Notes: a model not told the origin generated them from the sequence alone. A stretch of DNA of 6,646 bases from Dehalococcoidia bacterium (GCA_023271515.1 JALPXQ010000067.1:1-6646); one strand, 5' to 3'. Shown: positions 1-5,971, numbered from the stretch's first letter. Translations and numbers: made by a program.

Positions 1-922
1 GGCGCTAATACTCAACAGCATCGCCCGGGGGAGGGCCGAGATTTCCAATTTTCTGCCCGCGGCTGATTGTCTTTCGACCCTCTCTTGTTTGCGGGCTCTG
101 GGTGTAAAAATTGAGCTTCACGGGAACGAAGTTCTCATTGAGGGCGTAGCCGGTAAGGGCTTCAGCAGGCCAAAAGACGCACTCGATGCCGGTAACAGCG
201 GCACCACCATGCGTCTTCTGGCGGGGCTGCTTGCGGCACAGCCATTTGTCTCCGTGATCACTGGTGATGCCTCGCTGCGATCCCGGCCTATGGATCGCAT
301 TATCCAACCCCTGAATCTGATGGGCGCTGATATCCGGGGCGGCGAGCAGAACACCAGAGCTCCCCTCATTATCCGGGGGGGAATGCTGCAGGGCATCCAT
401 TACCGGCTCCCGGTGGCCAGCGCACAGGTAAAATCGTCAATCCTCCTGGCCGCCCTTTTTGCCGCCGGAGATACGATTATAGAGGAGCCCGCACCCTCAC
501 GCGATCACACCGAGCGCATGCTCCAAGCTATGGGGGCGAACGTAAGGACAGAGGGCTCCAATATCATCCTTTCGCCTCCCTCTTGCCTCTCACCTCTTGA
601 TACACAAATACCCGGCGATATCAGTTCGGCGGCGTTCTGGTTGGTAGCAGGAGCAATACATAACGACGCCAGGATAAGTATATTGGGCACGGGAACAAAT
701 CCTACCAGAAGTGGTATCATCGAGGTATTGCAATCTATGGGCGCAAGGGTCAAAATAGAAAACGAGCGATGGGAGGGAAACGAACCGGTAGCTGATCTCC
801 TGATCGAGTCGAGTTCTCTCAATGGCACCGTTATTGGAGGTGATCTCATCCCCCGGGTTATAGATGAGATTCCAGCGATTGCCGTGGCCGCATCGGTGGC
901 CGGCGGCGCCACCGTGATTCGA
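1..922 (+). pseudogene. aroA: EPSP synthase, 5' part (interrupted, left edge missing)
   Basis: This is the larger piece of 3-phosphoshikimate 1-carboxyvinyltransferase, which joins PEP and shikimate-3-phosphate in the cytoplasmic shikimate pathway. The frame is open from base 2, where it reads ALILNSIARGRAEISNF, so the true start and the PGDKSISHR motif lie outside the window, roughly 25-30 residues away. Family motifs appear in order: DAGNSGTTMR (185-214), SRPMDRI, SAQVKSS (419-439), IPGDISSAAF (608-637) and VIDEIPAIAV, whose Asp codon at 863-865 matches the catalytic Asp of E. coli AroA (D313). Homology runs to GATVIR at 920-922. The frame then reads five unrelated residues (WEKNL) and stops at 938-940, exactly where an AT-rich insert begins. 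The remaining C-terminal part lies at about 1308-1562. Identity is very secure. The pseudogene call rests on the insertion, the lost segment and the frameshift downstream. Confidence 0.9.
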
Positions 923-940
923 TGGGAAAAAAATTTATGA

Positions 941-947
941 AAGGAGG
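941..947 (+). promoter_or_regulatory. Shine-Dalgarno AAGGAGG setting the 2TM gene start
   Basis: A full anti-16S complement sits 10 bases upstream of the ATG at 958. It favours that codon over the in-frame ATG at 922, which lies upstream of the site and whose first codons overlap the aroA junction. Confidence 0.85.
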
Positions 948-957
948 TAAGAACAAA

Positions 958-1248
958 ATGACACAGGAAATATCCCTGGAAGAATACAAAAAAGCATACA
1001 GAGAAATAAGTAAAGAAGAAGAAAAAAGAGGGTTTTTGGTCCACTTGGTAGTGTATGTTTTGGTTAATGCTATGTTGATAGCTATTAACTTCATATATTC
1101 TCCAGAAGTGATTTGGTTCTTTTACCCGCTTATAGGTTGGGGAATTGGAATATCAATGCACTACCTATTTGGTGTTCGTTGGTTGGAAAAAGAACTTAAG
1201 GAAAGAGAAGCTAAAGCGGAATATAGGGCAAGGGAGATGAAGAAATAA
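958..1248 (+). CDS. Small 2TM-domain membrane protein
   Basis: This gene encodes a 96-residue protein. Residues 1-25 are charged and likely helical (EEYKKAYREISKEEEKRG). Two hydrophobic segments follow at about 26-47 and 50-71, joined by a very short turn (SPEV), and then a strongly charged tail (WLEKELKEREAKAEYRAREMKK) with coiled-coil character. The second segment, WFFYPLIGWGIGISMHYLF, is the hallmark of the 2TM domain family, found as stand-alone small proteins and fused to histidine kinases; its molecular role is not established. The ATG at 958 is chosen for its ideal ribosome binding site. The gene lies wholly inside aroA, has no visible promoter of its own and would depend on read-through from aroA. 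Base composition is far more AT-rich than its neighbours, suggesting transfer. Family call is confident; function is unknown. Confidence 0.85.
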   Translation: MTQEISLEEYKKAYREISKEEEKRGFLVHLVVYVLVNAMLIAINFIYSPEVIWFFYPLIGWGIGISMHYLFGVRWLEKELKEREAKAEYRAREMKK

Positions 1249-1279
1249 TGGTATCCCTTCGCCGACTACGCTCACTATC

Positions 1280-1302
1280 GTTCGCTGCGTATAACAGCGG
1301 AC
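1280..1302 (+). other. Hairpin downstream of the 2TM gene
   Basis: GTTCGCTG pairs with CAGCGGAC as an 8-bp stem (one T-G wobble) around the 7-base loop CGTATAA. No T-run follows, so it is not a standard intrinsic terminator. It lies 31 bases after the 2TM stop, close to the right end of the insert, and may be an RNA 3' end, a recombination site remnant or a transposition end. Confidence 0.45.
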
Positions 1303-1307
1303 ATAGG

Positions 1308-1562
1308 GCTTCGGCTTAGGATCGGCGCTACCGTTCTGGAGCTTGGTAAACTGGGCGCAAATATAGAGGAGCTTCCCGATGAATTCACGGTGTGGCCCAA
1401 CTGCGGGGAGGGCGATGCCATAGCCACGGCGATCACCGGCTGGCTATGGCACTGGGGATAGCCGGACTTATCGCCGAAGGAGAGACTACCATAAGCGACG
1501 CCGCGGTGGTGGATATCTCCTATCCCCAGTTCTGGGAAGATATGGCAAGGCTCAGTGTTTAA
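1308..1562 (+). pseudogene. aroA: EPSP synthase, 3' part (segment lost, frameshifted)
   Basis: The C-terminal aroA remnant is read in two frames. From 1319 it reads RIGATVLELGKLGANIEEL then PDEFTVW in the frame of position 1321. Family homology then switches to the frame of position 1428: QLRGGRCHSHGDHRLAMALG, continuing to YPQFWEDMARLSV and a TAA at 1560-1562. The switch lies at about 1391-1404, and adding one G after TGTGG would restore a single frame. GDHR at 1428-1439 carries the conserved His/Arg of the active site (E. coli H385/R386). The segment that should link GATVIR (end of the 5' part) to RIGATV, containing the ELR.KE.DR motif with a catalytic Glu, is largely missing. The otherwise well-preserved sequence suggests recent inactivation, or in the case of the single base, a sequencing error. 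Confidence 0.88.
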
Positions 1563-1573
1563 GGATTCACGCC

Positions 1574-2248
1574 ATGCAGGATGCAGGATACAGCATAACA
1601 CCGCTTCTTATTGTCATATCGGGACCTTCCGGGGTTGGTAAGGATGCGCTTCTCTCCCGGATGAAAGAGATGGATCATCCCTTCTTCTATGCCGTAAACG
1701 CCACCACGAGGCCGCAGCGACCGGGGGAGACCGATGGGGTTGACTATCACTTTGTTAGTAGAGCAAAATTTACGGAGATGATTGATACAGGTGAACTTCT
1801 CGAGTGGGCTAATGTCTACGGCAATCTATACGGGATTCCAAAGAAGCCCGTTCAACAAGCCCTCACCCAGGGTAAAGATGTCATCGTCAGGGTTGATGTC
1901 CAGGGGGCTGCCACCATAAAGCATATAATGCCCGAGGCGCTACTCATCTTCCTGTCTCCGCCATCGATGGAGGAACTCGAGCGGCGACTAAGGGAGCGAA
2001 AGACAGAAGCAACGGCCGATTTAGAACTTCGCTTGAAGACGGCACAGAGGGAGATGGAGACTCTACCGTTGTTTGATTATGTCGCCGTGAGCCAGAAGGA
2101 CGGGGTGGATCTGGCGATCTCGCAGATCGAGGCCATCATAACGGCTGAGAAATGCCGGGTTAAGCCAAGAGCAATTGATCTACCGGAGGTATTCCTGGAT
2201 GGAGAAGAAAAGATACCTGGAGCAGCTTCACACCAGCCGGCCCAGTGA
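1574..2248 (+). CDS. gmk: Guanylate kinase
   Basis: This enzyme phosphorylates GMP (and dGMP) to GDP with ATP in the cytoplasm, an essential nucleotide step. Motifs in the 224-residue product: P-loop GPSGVGKD (17-24), GMP-binding TTRPQRPGE (44-52) and DGVDY (54-58), LLEWANVYGNLYG (75-87), DVQGA (108-112), and the lid region RLRERKTE (138-145). The P-loop has Asp24 where most relatives have Ser/Thr, and the lid has Lys where Gly is usual (RGTE). These may be lineage traits. The product is somewhat longer than the usual 185-210 residues, with an extended tail after about residue 200. The ATG at 1574 fits: AAGGA at 1561-1565, overlapping the aroA stop, is 8 bases upstream. The 11-base gap to aroA implies co-transcription. 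Identity is secure. Confidence 0.95.
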   Translation: MQDAGYSITPLLIVISGPSGVGKDALLSRMKEMDHPFFYAVNATTRPQRPGETDGVDYHFVSRAKFTEMIDTGELLEWANVYGNLYGIPKKPVQQALTQGKDVIVRVDVQGAATIKHIMPEALLIFLSPPSMEELERRLRERKTEATADLELRLKTAQREMETLPLFDYVAVSQKDGVDLAISQIEAIITAEKCRVKPRAIDLPEVFLDGEEKIPGAASHQPAQ

Positions 2249-2354
2249 GGTGGTATTACGGTGGAGGAAGCCGCAAGCGAGGTTTCACCCCCTGCACTCT
2301 ATTGTAAGGTTGGGAAGATATTTCCATCGCCTTTTTAAGAGTTCTGAGGCGTGA
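2199..2354 (+). CDS. Possible small basic protein overlapping the gmk 3' end
   Basis: This 51-codon ORF starts inside gmk in another frame, overlaps its last 50 bases and ends at TGA 2352-2354, just as the heptamer repeats begin. It begins MEKKRYLEQLHTSRPSEVV and is rich in Arg, Lys and His, with a likely amphipathic end (LGRYFHRLFKSSEA). A good ribosome binding site, GGAGG at 2185-2189, lies 9 bases upstream of the ATG, which suggests translational coupling with gmk. I do not recognise the product. It is not the RNA polymerase omega subunit, which follows gmk in many bacteria. It could be a chance ORF; the well-placed ribosome binding site is the main support. Confidence 0.35.
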   Translation: MEKKRYLEQLHTSRPSEVVLRWRKPQARFHPLHSIVRLGRYFHRLFKSSEA

Positions 2355-2418
2355 GTCCTGAGTCATGGGTCATGGGTCGGGGGCTGATAACTGCCAGCTG
2401 ACAACTGTCAACTGAAAA
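2355..2418 (+). repeat. Heptamer repeat tract upstream of trkA
   Basis: Nearly the whole spacer after the small ORF is a degenerate 7-base periodic array. Four units begin with GTC: GTCCTGA at 2355, GTCATGG at 2362 and again at 2369, GTCGGGG at 2376. After one base, five units begin with CTG from 2384 to 2418: CTGATAA, CTGCCAG, CTGACAA, CTGTCAA, CTGAAAA. The array ends two bases before the trkA ATG. No promoter or intrinsic terminator stands out in this spacer. Confidence 0.8.
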
Positions 2419-2420
2419 AA

Positions 2421-3782
2421 ATGATCGTCATTGCCGGTGCCGGAGTAACGGGCTTCCACATAGCCTATCTGTTGGCCAGGGAAGGTCAGGAAGTGGTGGT
2501 GATAGAGCAGTCGGAAAGGGCCATGGACAACGTGCGCCGCCAGCTTGACGTCAAGACCATCCTCGGCAGCGCCGCTACCCCGCGTGTTCTACTTGAGGCC
2601 GAGGTGCACCGAGCCGAATTATTCGTTGCCACCACCGGTAGCGATGAAACCAATATGGTGAGTTGCTTCATGGCCAAGGAGATGGGTGCCGGCCGCACCA
2701 TTGCGCGAGTTCGTAATCCGGAATACTCCGGATATTTCATCACCCCGGCTAAATCGCCCCAGGCGACAAGGCGCGTGATCAGACCGAAAAGCCTGGGGAT
2801 AGACCTTTTCATAAATCCCGAGATCGAGACCGCAAAGGGGATAGCGGCAATTCTCTCCGGCCTCTACCTCTCCCCGCTGGACGAATTCGCCGGCGGGCGG
2901 GTTCAGATAAGGGAATTCAGGGTGCAAAAAGAGGACATGCTGAACCGGCCCCTGAGTGAGCTCGGTCTTCCTCCGTCCTCCATGGTGGTCACTCTAGTCC
3001 GCGCCGATGAGAGCAAGATACCACGAGGGGATGACTCTCTGAGGAGAGGTGACCATATACATGTCATTGCCTCTCGAGAAGCGATGCAGGAAGTGATGCT
3101 GACATTGGATTCCCCTCGATCCCGAGCGGGGAAAGTGGTGATCCTTGGAGGGGGGCGCGTTGGCTTTCATCTTGCCCGGGAGCTGGGCGGAAGCGGGACT
3201 TCGGTTAAGATCATCGAGCCCGACACAGTGTGTTGCCGGGAGCTTGCAGCCAAGCTGGAAAAGGCAGTCGTGATCCAGGGTGAGGTGGCAGACCGTGACC
3301 TCCTTATCGAGGAAGGGGTAGCCTCATCGGATGCGCTGATAGCAGCTACCGAAAGCGATGAGCTCAATATCCTCAGCGGACTGGTGGCCAGGAACCTGGG
3401 TGTCCCGCGGACCCTGGTGCTGGTTAACAAGCCGGAGTATATCCCCCTGGCCGAAATGGTGAACATCGATACCGCCCTATCTCCCCTCCTGCTTGCCAGC
3501 AAGAGGATCGCTCGTTTTGCTCTCCACGGTGGGGTTCTCTCGGTAGCCTTGCTTGGTGGAGAGCAGATACAAGCAATCGAATTCGCCACCAGTTCAAGGG
3601 CTCACGTCATCAATAAGAGAATCAGGGAAGCCGGCTTGCCAAAGGAGGCCATTGTAGGTGCCATCGTCCGCGGCGACTCCGTTTTCATCCCTCCGCCCGA
3701 TGCCACCGTACAATCAGGAGATCATGTAATTATAGTTGCTCCCCTCCCGGCAACTCCGGCAGTAGAGAGGCTCTTCAAGTAA
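2421..3782 (+). CDS. trkA: Trk potassium uptake regulatory subunit TrkA
   Basis: TrkA is the cytoplasmic NAD(H)-binding gating ring of the Trk potassium uptake system and works with the TrkH pore encoded next. The 453-residue product has the expected duplicated layout (E. coli TrkA has 458). RCK half 1 has a Rossmann motif GAGVTG (6-11), the acidic residue ending beta-2 at Glu29, TTGSDETNMV (71-80) and a TrkA_C module at about 155-230. RCK half 2 has GGGRVG (243-248), Glu266, ATESDELN (309-316) and a TrkA_C module at about 370-440. The linker around residues 104-127 seems about 10 residues longer than in E. coli and is basic. The ATG at 2421 fits the family N-terminus, but no Shine-Dalgarno is present, only an A-run at the end of a heptamer array. 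It abuts trkH with no gap. Identity is secure. Confidence 0.95.
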   Translation: MIVIAGAGVTGFHIAYLLAREGQEVVVIEQSERAMDNVRRQLDVKTILGSAATPRVLLEAEVHRAELFVATTGSDETNMVSCFMAKEMGAGRTIARVRNPEYSGYFITPAKSPQATRRVIRPKSLGIDLFINPEIETAKGIAAILSGLYLSPLDEFAGGRVQIREFRVQKEDMLNRPLSELGLPPSSMVVTLVRADESKIPRGDDSLRRGDHIHVIASREAMQEVMLTLDSPRSRAGKVVILGGGRVGFHLARELGGSGTSVKIIEPDTVCCRELAAKLEKAVVIQGEVADRDLLIEEGVASSDALIAATESDELNILSGLVARNLGVPRTLVLVNKPEYIPLAEMVNIDTALSPLLLASKRIARFALHGGVLSVALLGGEQIQAIEFATSSRAHVINKRIREAGLPKEAIVGAIVRGDSVFIPPPDATVQSGDHVIIVAPLPATPAVERLFK

Positions 3783-5234
3783 ATGAGGTTCAAGCCGGTC
3801 TTCCATTACCTGGGGATGGTGCTAACCATCCTCGGTCTCTCTATGCTTCTTCCGCTGGCTTTCGCTCTTTATTATGGGGGGGGCGATTCTCTTGCCTTTG
3901 TCCTATCTTTGGTTGCCACCATCAGCACGGGACTGATCCTCTGGCGTTTGATCCCCCGGAATAAGGAAGGAATAAGCCGGCGGGAGGCCCTTTTTCTGGT
4001 GGCGCTCATCTGGGTGGTGGCCTCGGCCTTTAGCGCTCTTCCTTTCTGGCTTAGTGGAGCGATCGAGTGTTTTCTCGACGCCTATTTTGAGGCTGTCTCG
4101 GGGCTTACCACCACCGGGGCAACTGTTCTGACCTCAATTGAAACCCAGCCTCAGGGCCTTCTTCTCTGGCGTAGTCTCATCCAGTGGCTGGGGGGGATGG
4201 GGATTGTGATGCTCTTTGTGGCCATGTTCCCCATCCTGGGCATCGGGGCGGCGCACTTATTCGAGGCTGAGATTCCCGGGCCCCAGGTGGAACGACTGAC
4301 GGCGCGTATTAGAGATACGGCCAAAATCCTGTGGCAAGTTTACCTCGGCCTATCACTACTCCAGGCCCTGTTGCTCCGGCTTGCGGGAGTGTCACCATTC
4401 GAGGCGCTGGTCACCACCTTCAGCACCATGCCAACGGGAGGCTTTCTGCATCTAGACTTGAGTATAGGCGCCTATGATTGCCTCCTGATTGAAGGCATCG
4501 TTGCCTTGTTCATGATGGCCGCCGGAGTGAACTTTGGGTTGTATTACTATCTCCTGTGGAGACACCAGCCACAACGTTTTTTCGCTAATGTTGAGCTTCG
4601 AGCCTACTTCGCCTTCCTTTTCGGGGCCATCCTCTTCGTCGGGATAGACCTGGTAAGAAGCATGGGCCTGTCGGTGGGAGAAGCGCTCCGCTACGCCGGC
4701 TTTCAATCCATATCCATCATGACAACCACCGGCTTCACCACCGCCGATTTCACTGCCTGGCCGGAGTTCTCCAGAGCGGTCCTGCTTGCACTGATGCTCA
4801 TCGGCGCCTCGGCCGGCTCTACCGGAGGGGGCCTGAAGGTTATCAGGGTTCTAGTGCTGGTCAAGTTAGCTTATCGCCAGATATTACTGGCCTTCAATCC
4901 CCGGGCGGTTATCCCCTTAAATCTGGGGGGGGGTACCCTGCCGTCGGGAATCGTCACCAGAATTGCCGGGTTTGCCATTTTGTACTTCACTATCCTCGTA
5001 GGCGCCTTCCTGATAATGAGTGCTGTTGGACTGGATCAAACCACTGCTCTCTCTTCGGTACTGGCTACCCTGGGGAATGTTGGCCCCGGGATGGGGCTGG
5101 TGGGGCCGGCGGAGAATTACCTCTTTATCCCCGCTGCCGGCAAGCTCACTCTGATAGTGTGCATGCTGGTGGGGCGACTGGAGCTTTTCACCTTTCTGGC
5201 TCTCTTCAGTCCATCCTTCTGGAAATGGCGCTAA
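3783..5234 (+). CDS. trkH: Trk potassium transporter membrane subunit TrkH
   Basis: TrkH is the integral membrane pore of the Trk K+ uptake system, gated by TrkA. The 483 residues, the same length as E. coli TrkH, include many hydrophobic spans and all four pore-loop filter segments of the superfamily: TTTGAT (109-114), STMPTGGF (214-221), TTTGFTT (314-320) and GNVGPG (431-436), each with its filter glycine. Other family marks are WLGGMGIVML (135-144), GASAGSTGGGLKV (341-353) and GRLELFT (464-470). The ATG follows the trkA TAA directly. A weak GAGAGG at 3765-3770 lies 12 bases upstream, so translation is probably coupled to trkA. The pair forms one transcription unit, possibly continuing from gmk. 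The gene converges on the DUF151 gene, with 67 bases between the two stop codons. Confidence 0.96.
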   Translation: MRFKPVFHYLGMVLTILGLSMLLPLAFALYYGGGDSLAFVLSLVATISTGLILWRLIPRNKEGISRREALFLVALIWVVASAFSALPFWLSGAIECFLDAYFEAVSGLTTTGATVLTSIETQPQGLLLWRSLIQWLGGMGIVMLFVAMFPILGIGAAHLFEAEIPGPQVERLTARIRDTAKILWQVYLGLSLLQALLLRLAGVSPFEALVTTFSTMPTGGFLHLDLSIGAYDCLLIEGIVALFMMAAGVNFGLYYYLLWRHQPQRFFANVELRAYFAFLFGAILFVGIDLVRSMGLSVGEALRYAGFQSISIMTTTGFTTADFTAWPEFSRAVLLALMLIGASAGSTGGGLKVIRVLVLVKLAYRQILLAFNPRAVIPLNLGGGTLPSGIVTRIAGFAILYFTILVGAFLIMSAVGLDQTTALSSVLATLGNVGPGMGLVGPAENYLFIPAAGKLTLIVCMLVGRLELFTFLALFSPSFWKWR

Positions 5235-5237
5235 TCG

Positions 5238-5295
5238 GGTTCACGGTTCACCGTTCACGGTTCCGGGTTGGGGGCTAGCCGTTGAACCTTGAACC
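5238..5295. terminator. Inverted repeat in the convergent spacer, possible bidirectional terminator
   Basis: Bases 5238-5250 pair with 5283-5295 at 12 of 13 positions (one C/T mismatch), leaving a loop of 32 bases that contains a smaller CCGT/ACGG hairpin. The position between two convergent genes suits a shared transcription stop. There is no T-tract on either side, so it is not a canonical intrinsic terminator, and the pairing could simply follow from the inverted heptamer units. Confidence 0.35.
5239..5294. repeat. Heptamer repeat tract between trkH and the DUF151 gene
   Basis: Eight successive 7-base units fill this convergent spacer. Those starting at 5239, 5246 and 5253 are GTTCACG, GTTCACC and GTTCACG. 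They are followed by GTTCCGG, GTTGGGG and GCTAGCC, then GTTGAAC (5281) and CTTGAAC (5288), which are inverted versions of the first units. The word GTTCAC recurs at 5984-5989 on the + strand and at 5848-5843 on the - strand. Confidence 0.8.
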
Positions 5296-5301
5296 GGGAG
5301 G

Positions 5302-5826
5302 CTAGCTCTTGCCGAGGTCCTCCAGATTGAGGTTGTCGATGAAATCACGGAAGGCGGAAATGCTCTTTAGCTCTTCCTCAGTCACTTCACTCTTGCCACC
5401 TTTATGCTGGGGCATAGGTTTCCCGGTCTCACTATCGATCAAGATCCCTGCTCGATCCAGCACCCCCTCTTCCACGTAAATGGGTGCGTCAGCCCGTATC
5501 GCGATAGCCATAGCGTCGCTGGGGCGGGAATCTACCTCCAACAGCTGTCCTTTCACATCCAGGATCAACCTGGCATAAAAGGTATCATTCTGGAGATCGT
5601 TAACGACAACCGAGTTTACCCTGGCCCCCAACTTAGTGATGATCGATTCCATCACGTCATGGGTCAATGGTCGAGGTGAGATAACCCCTTCCAACTTGCT
5701 GGTTATGGCATCTGCCTGAGCAGGCTCGACCCAGATAGGAAGGCAGCGCTGGGTGTCTTTTTCCCTGAGGATCACCACACGCTGATGATTCTTCGCGCGT
5801 ATGCTTTCGACACTCATCTCAATCAT
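5302..5826 (-). CDS. DUF151 / bifunctional nuclease family protein
   Basis: This 174-residue soluble protein belongs to the DUF151 (bifunctional nuclease, BFN) family. Plant members have reported DNase/RNase activity, but the role in bacteria is unsettled. Family marks are LPIWVEPAQADAI (29-41), RPLTHDVMESIITKLGARV (52-70), FYARLILDV (83-91) and the signature DSRPSDAMAIAIR (99-111) followed by APIYVEEGVL. The C-terminus has a variable acidic/basic linker (135-150), then SAFRDFIDNLNLEDL, a tail usual in bacterial members. The UVR motif seen in some relatives is absent. The start at 5826 is chosen over Met4 because a GGAGG site lies 9 bases upstream. It is a single-gene unit with its own strong promoter, divergent from the gene at 6028. 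Confidence 0.92.
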   Translation of the reverse strand: MIEMSVESIRAKNHQRVVILREKDTQRCLPIWVEPAQADAITSKLEGVISPRPLTHDVMESIITKLGARVNSVVVNDLQNDTFYARLILDVKGQLLEVDSRPSDAMAIAIRADAPIYVEEGVLDRAGILIDSETGKPMPQHKGGKSEVTEEELKSISAFRDFIDNLNLEDLGKS

Positions 5827-5835
5827 TTTAGAATA

Positions 5836-5840
5836 CCTCC
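5836..5840 (-). promoter_or_regulatory. Shine-Dalgarno GGAGG of the DUF151 gene
   Basis: CCTCC on the + strand reads AAGGAGG on the - strand, 9 bases before the ATG at 5826. It favours that start over the ATG at 5817. Confidence 0.85.
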
Positions 5841-5860
5841 TTGTGAACCCTGTATCTAGA

Positions 5861-5889
5861 ATTATATATCAGCTTACACCCATTGTCAA
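5861..5889 (-). promoter_or_regulatory. Perfect-consensus sigma70-type promoter for the DUF151 gene
   Basis: On the - strand a TTGACA box (5889-5884) is followed by exactly 17 bases and a TATAAT box (5866-5861). Both hexamers and the spacing match the housekeeping consensus exactly. Initiation is expected near 5854, giving a leader of about 28 bases that holds the ribosome binding site. No extended -10 is present. Confidence 0.85.
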
Positions 5890-5903
5890 TACATAAGGGC
5901 CTA

Positions 5904-5938
5904 TCAGCGGTCAGCAACTTAAAACCTAAAACTTACCG
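5904..5938. repeat. Heptamer repeat tract, left copy, in the divergent spacer
   Basis: Five units in a constant 7-base phase start at 5904: TCAGCGG, TCAGCAA, CTTAAAA, CCTAAAA, CTTACCG. Bases 5916-5935 recur exactly at 5998-6017, and 5906-5925 matches 5981-6000 at 18 of 20 positions, so this block is a duplicated copy of the tract next to the downstream gene. Confidence 0.75.
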
Positions 5939-5948
5939 GACATTGTCC
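5938..5948. other. Short palindrome GGACA-T-TGTCC, possible operator
   Basis: This is a perfect 5-base inverted repeat around one central base. It overlaps the -35 box of the + strand promoter candidate, a place where a repressor would act. It is short enough to be chance and no regulator is encoded in the window. Confidence 0.25.
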
Positions 5949-5971
5949 TCATGCTCCATGTGGGCTATAAT
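5943..5971 (+). promoter_or_regulatory. Promoter candidate for the gene at 6028
   Basis: A perfect TATAAT at 5966-5971 is preceded by a 17-base spacer and TTGTCC at 5943-5948, matching the -35 consensus at 4 of 6 bases. The start would be near 5978, leaving a leader of about 50 bases made almost wholly of heptamer repeats. It is divergent from the DUF151 promoter, with 53 bases between the two -35 boxes. Confidence 0.6.

Larger units (their letters stand above)
923..1307 (+). mobile_element. AT-rich foreign insert splitting aroA, carrying a 2TM gene
   Basis: aroA homology stops at about 922 and resumes somewhere between 1308 and 1320. The intervening DNA is visibly AT-rich and adenine-rich, unlike both flanks, and encodes a complete small membrane protein in a different frame from aroA. 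No transposase, integrase, maturase or homing nuclease is present, and I found no convincing target duplication or terminal inverted repeat. The right boundary is uncertain: GCTTCGGCTT at 1309-1318 could be either aroA (encoding LRL of the family's ELR.KE.DR motif) or the tail of the insert. The insert has almost no leader before its ORF and ends in a hairpin (1280-1302), a cassette-like layout. Its class is unknown; a non-autonomous element, a captured cassette, or illegitimate recombination with a small deletion are all possible. Confidence 0.55.

Noticed and set aside
922..957. Upstream ATG (922) as start of the 2TM protein
   Set aside because: It has no ribosome binding site and lies across the aroA junction, while the ATG at 958 has AAGGAGG at ideal distance and matches the natural family N-terminus.
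923..1307. Intron or intein within aroA
   Set aside because: The frame stops at once, so an intein is excluded. No group I/II domains or maturase/endonuclease are visible, and part of the host coding sequence is missing, so splicing would not restore aroA.
915..1325. Target-site duplication flanking the insert
   Set aside because: Only a 4-base TTCG similarity (918-921 and 1310-1313) occurs at the two edges, which is expected by chance and partly reflects aroA sequence.
1288..1330. Integron attC site at the right end of the insert
   Set aside because: TATAAC at 1290-1295 resembles one attC core, but no matching GTTRRRY-type partner with paired inner boxes is seen at a suitable distance. Kept only as an architectural analogy.
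1275..1601. Long antisense open frames over aroA, gmk, trkA and trkH
   Set aside because: They lie opposite well-identified genes, have low-complexity Ser/Arg/Pro-rich translations typical of antisense frames in GC-rich DNA, and lack ribosome binding sites or family resemblance.
2199..2354. rpoZ (omega subunit) after gmk
   Set aside because: The product lacks the omega N-terminal motif and is basic and unrelated.
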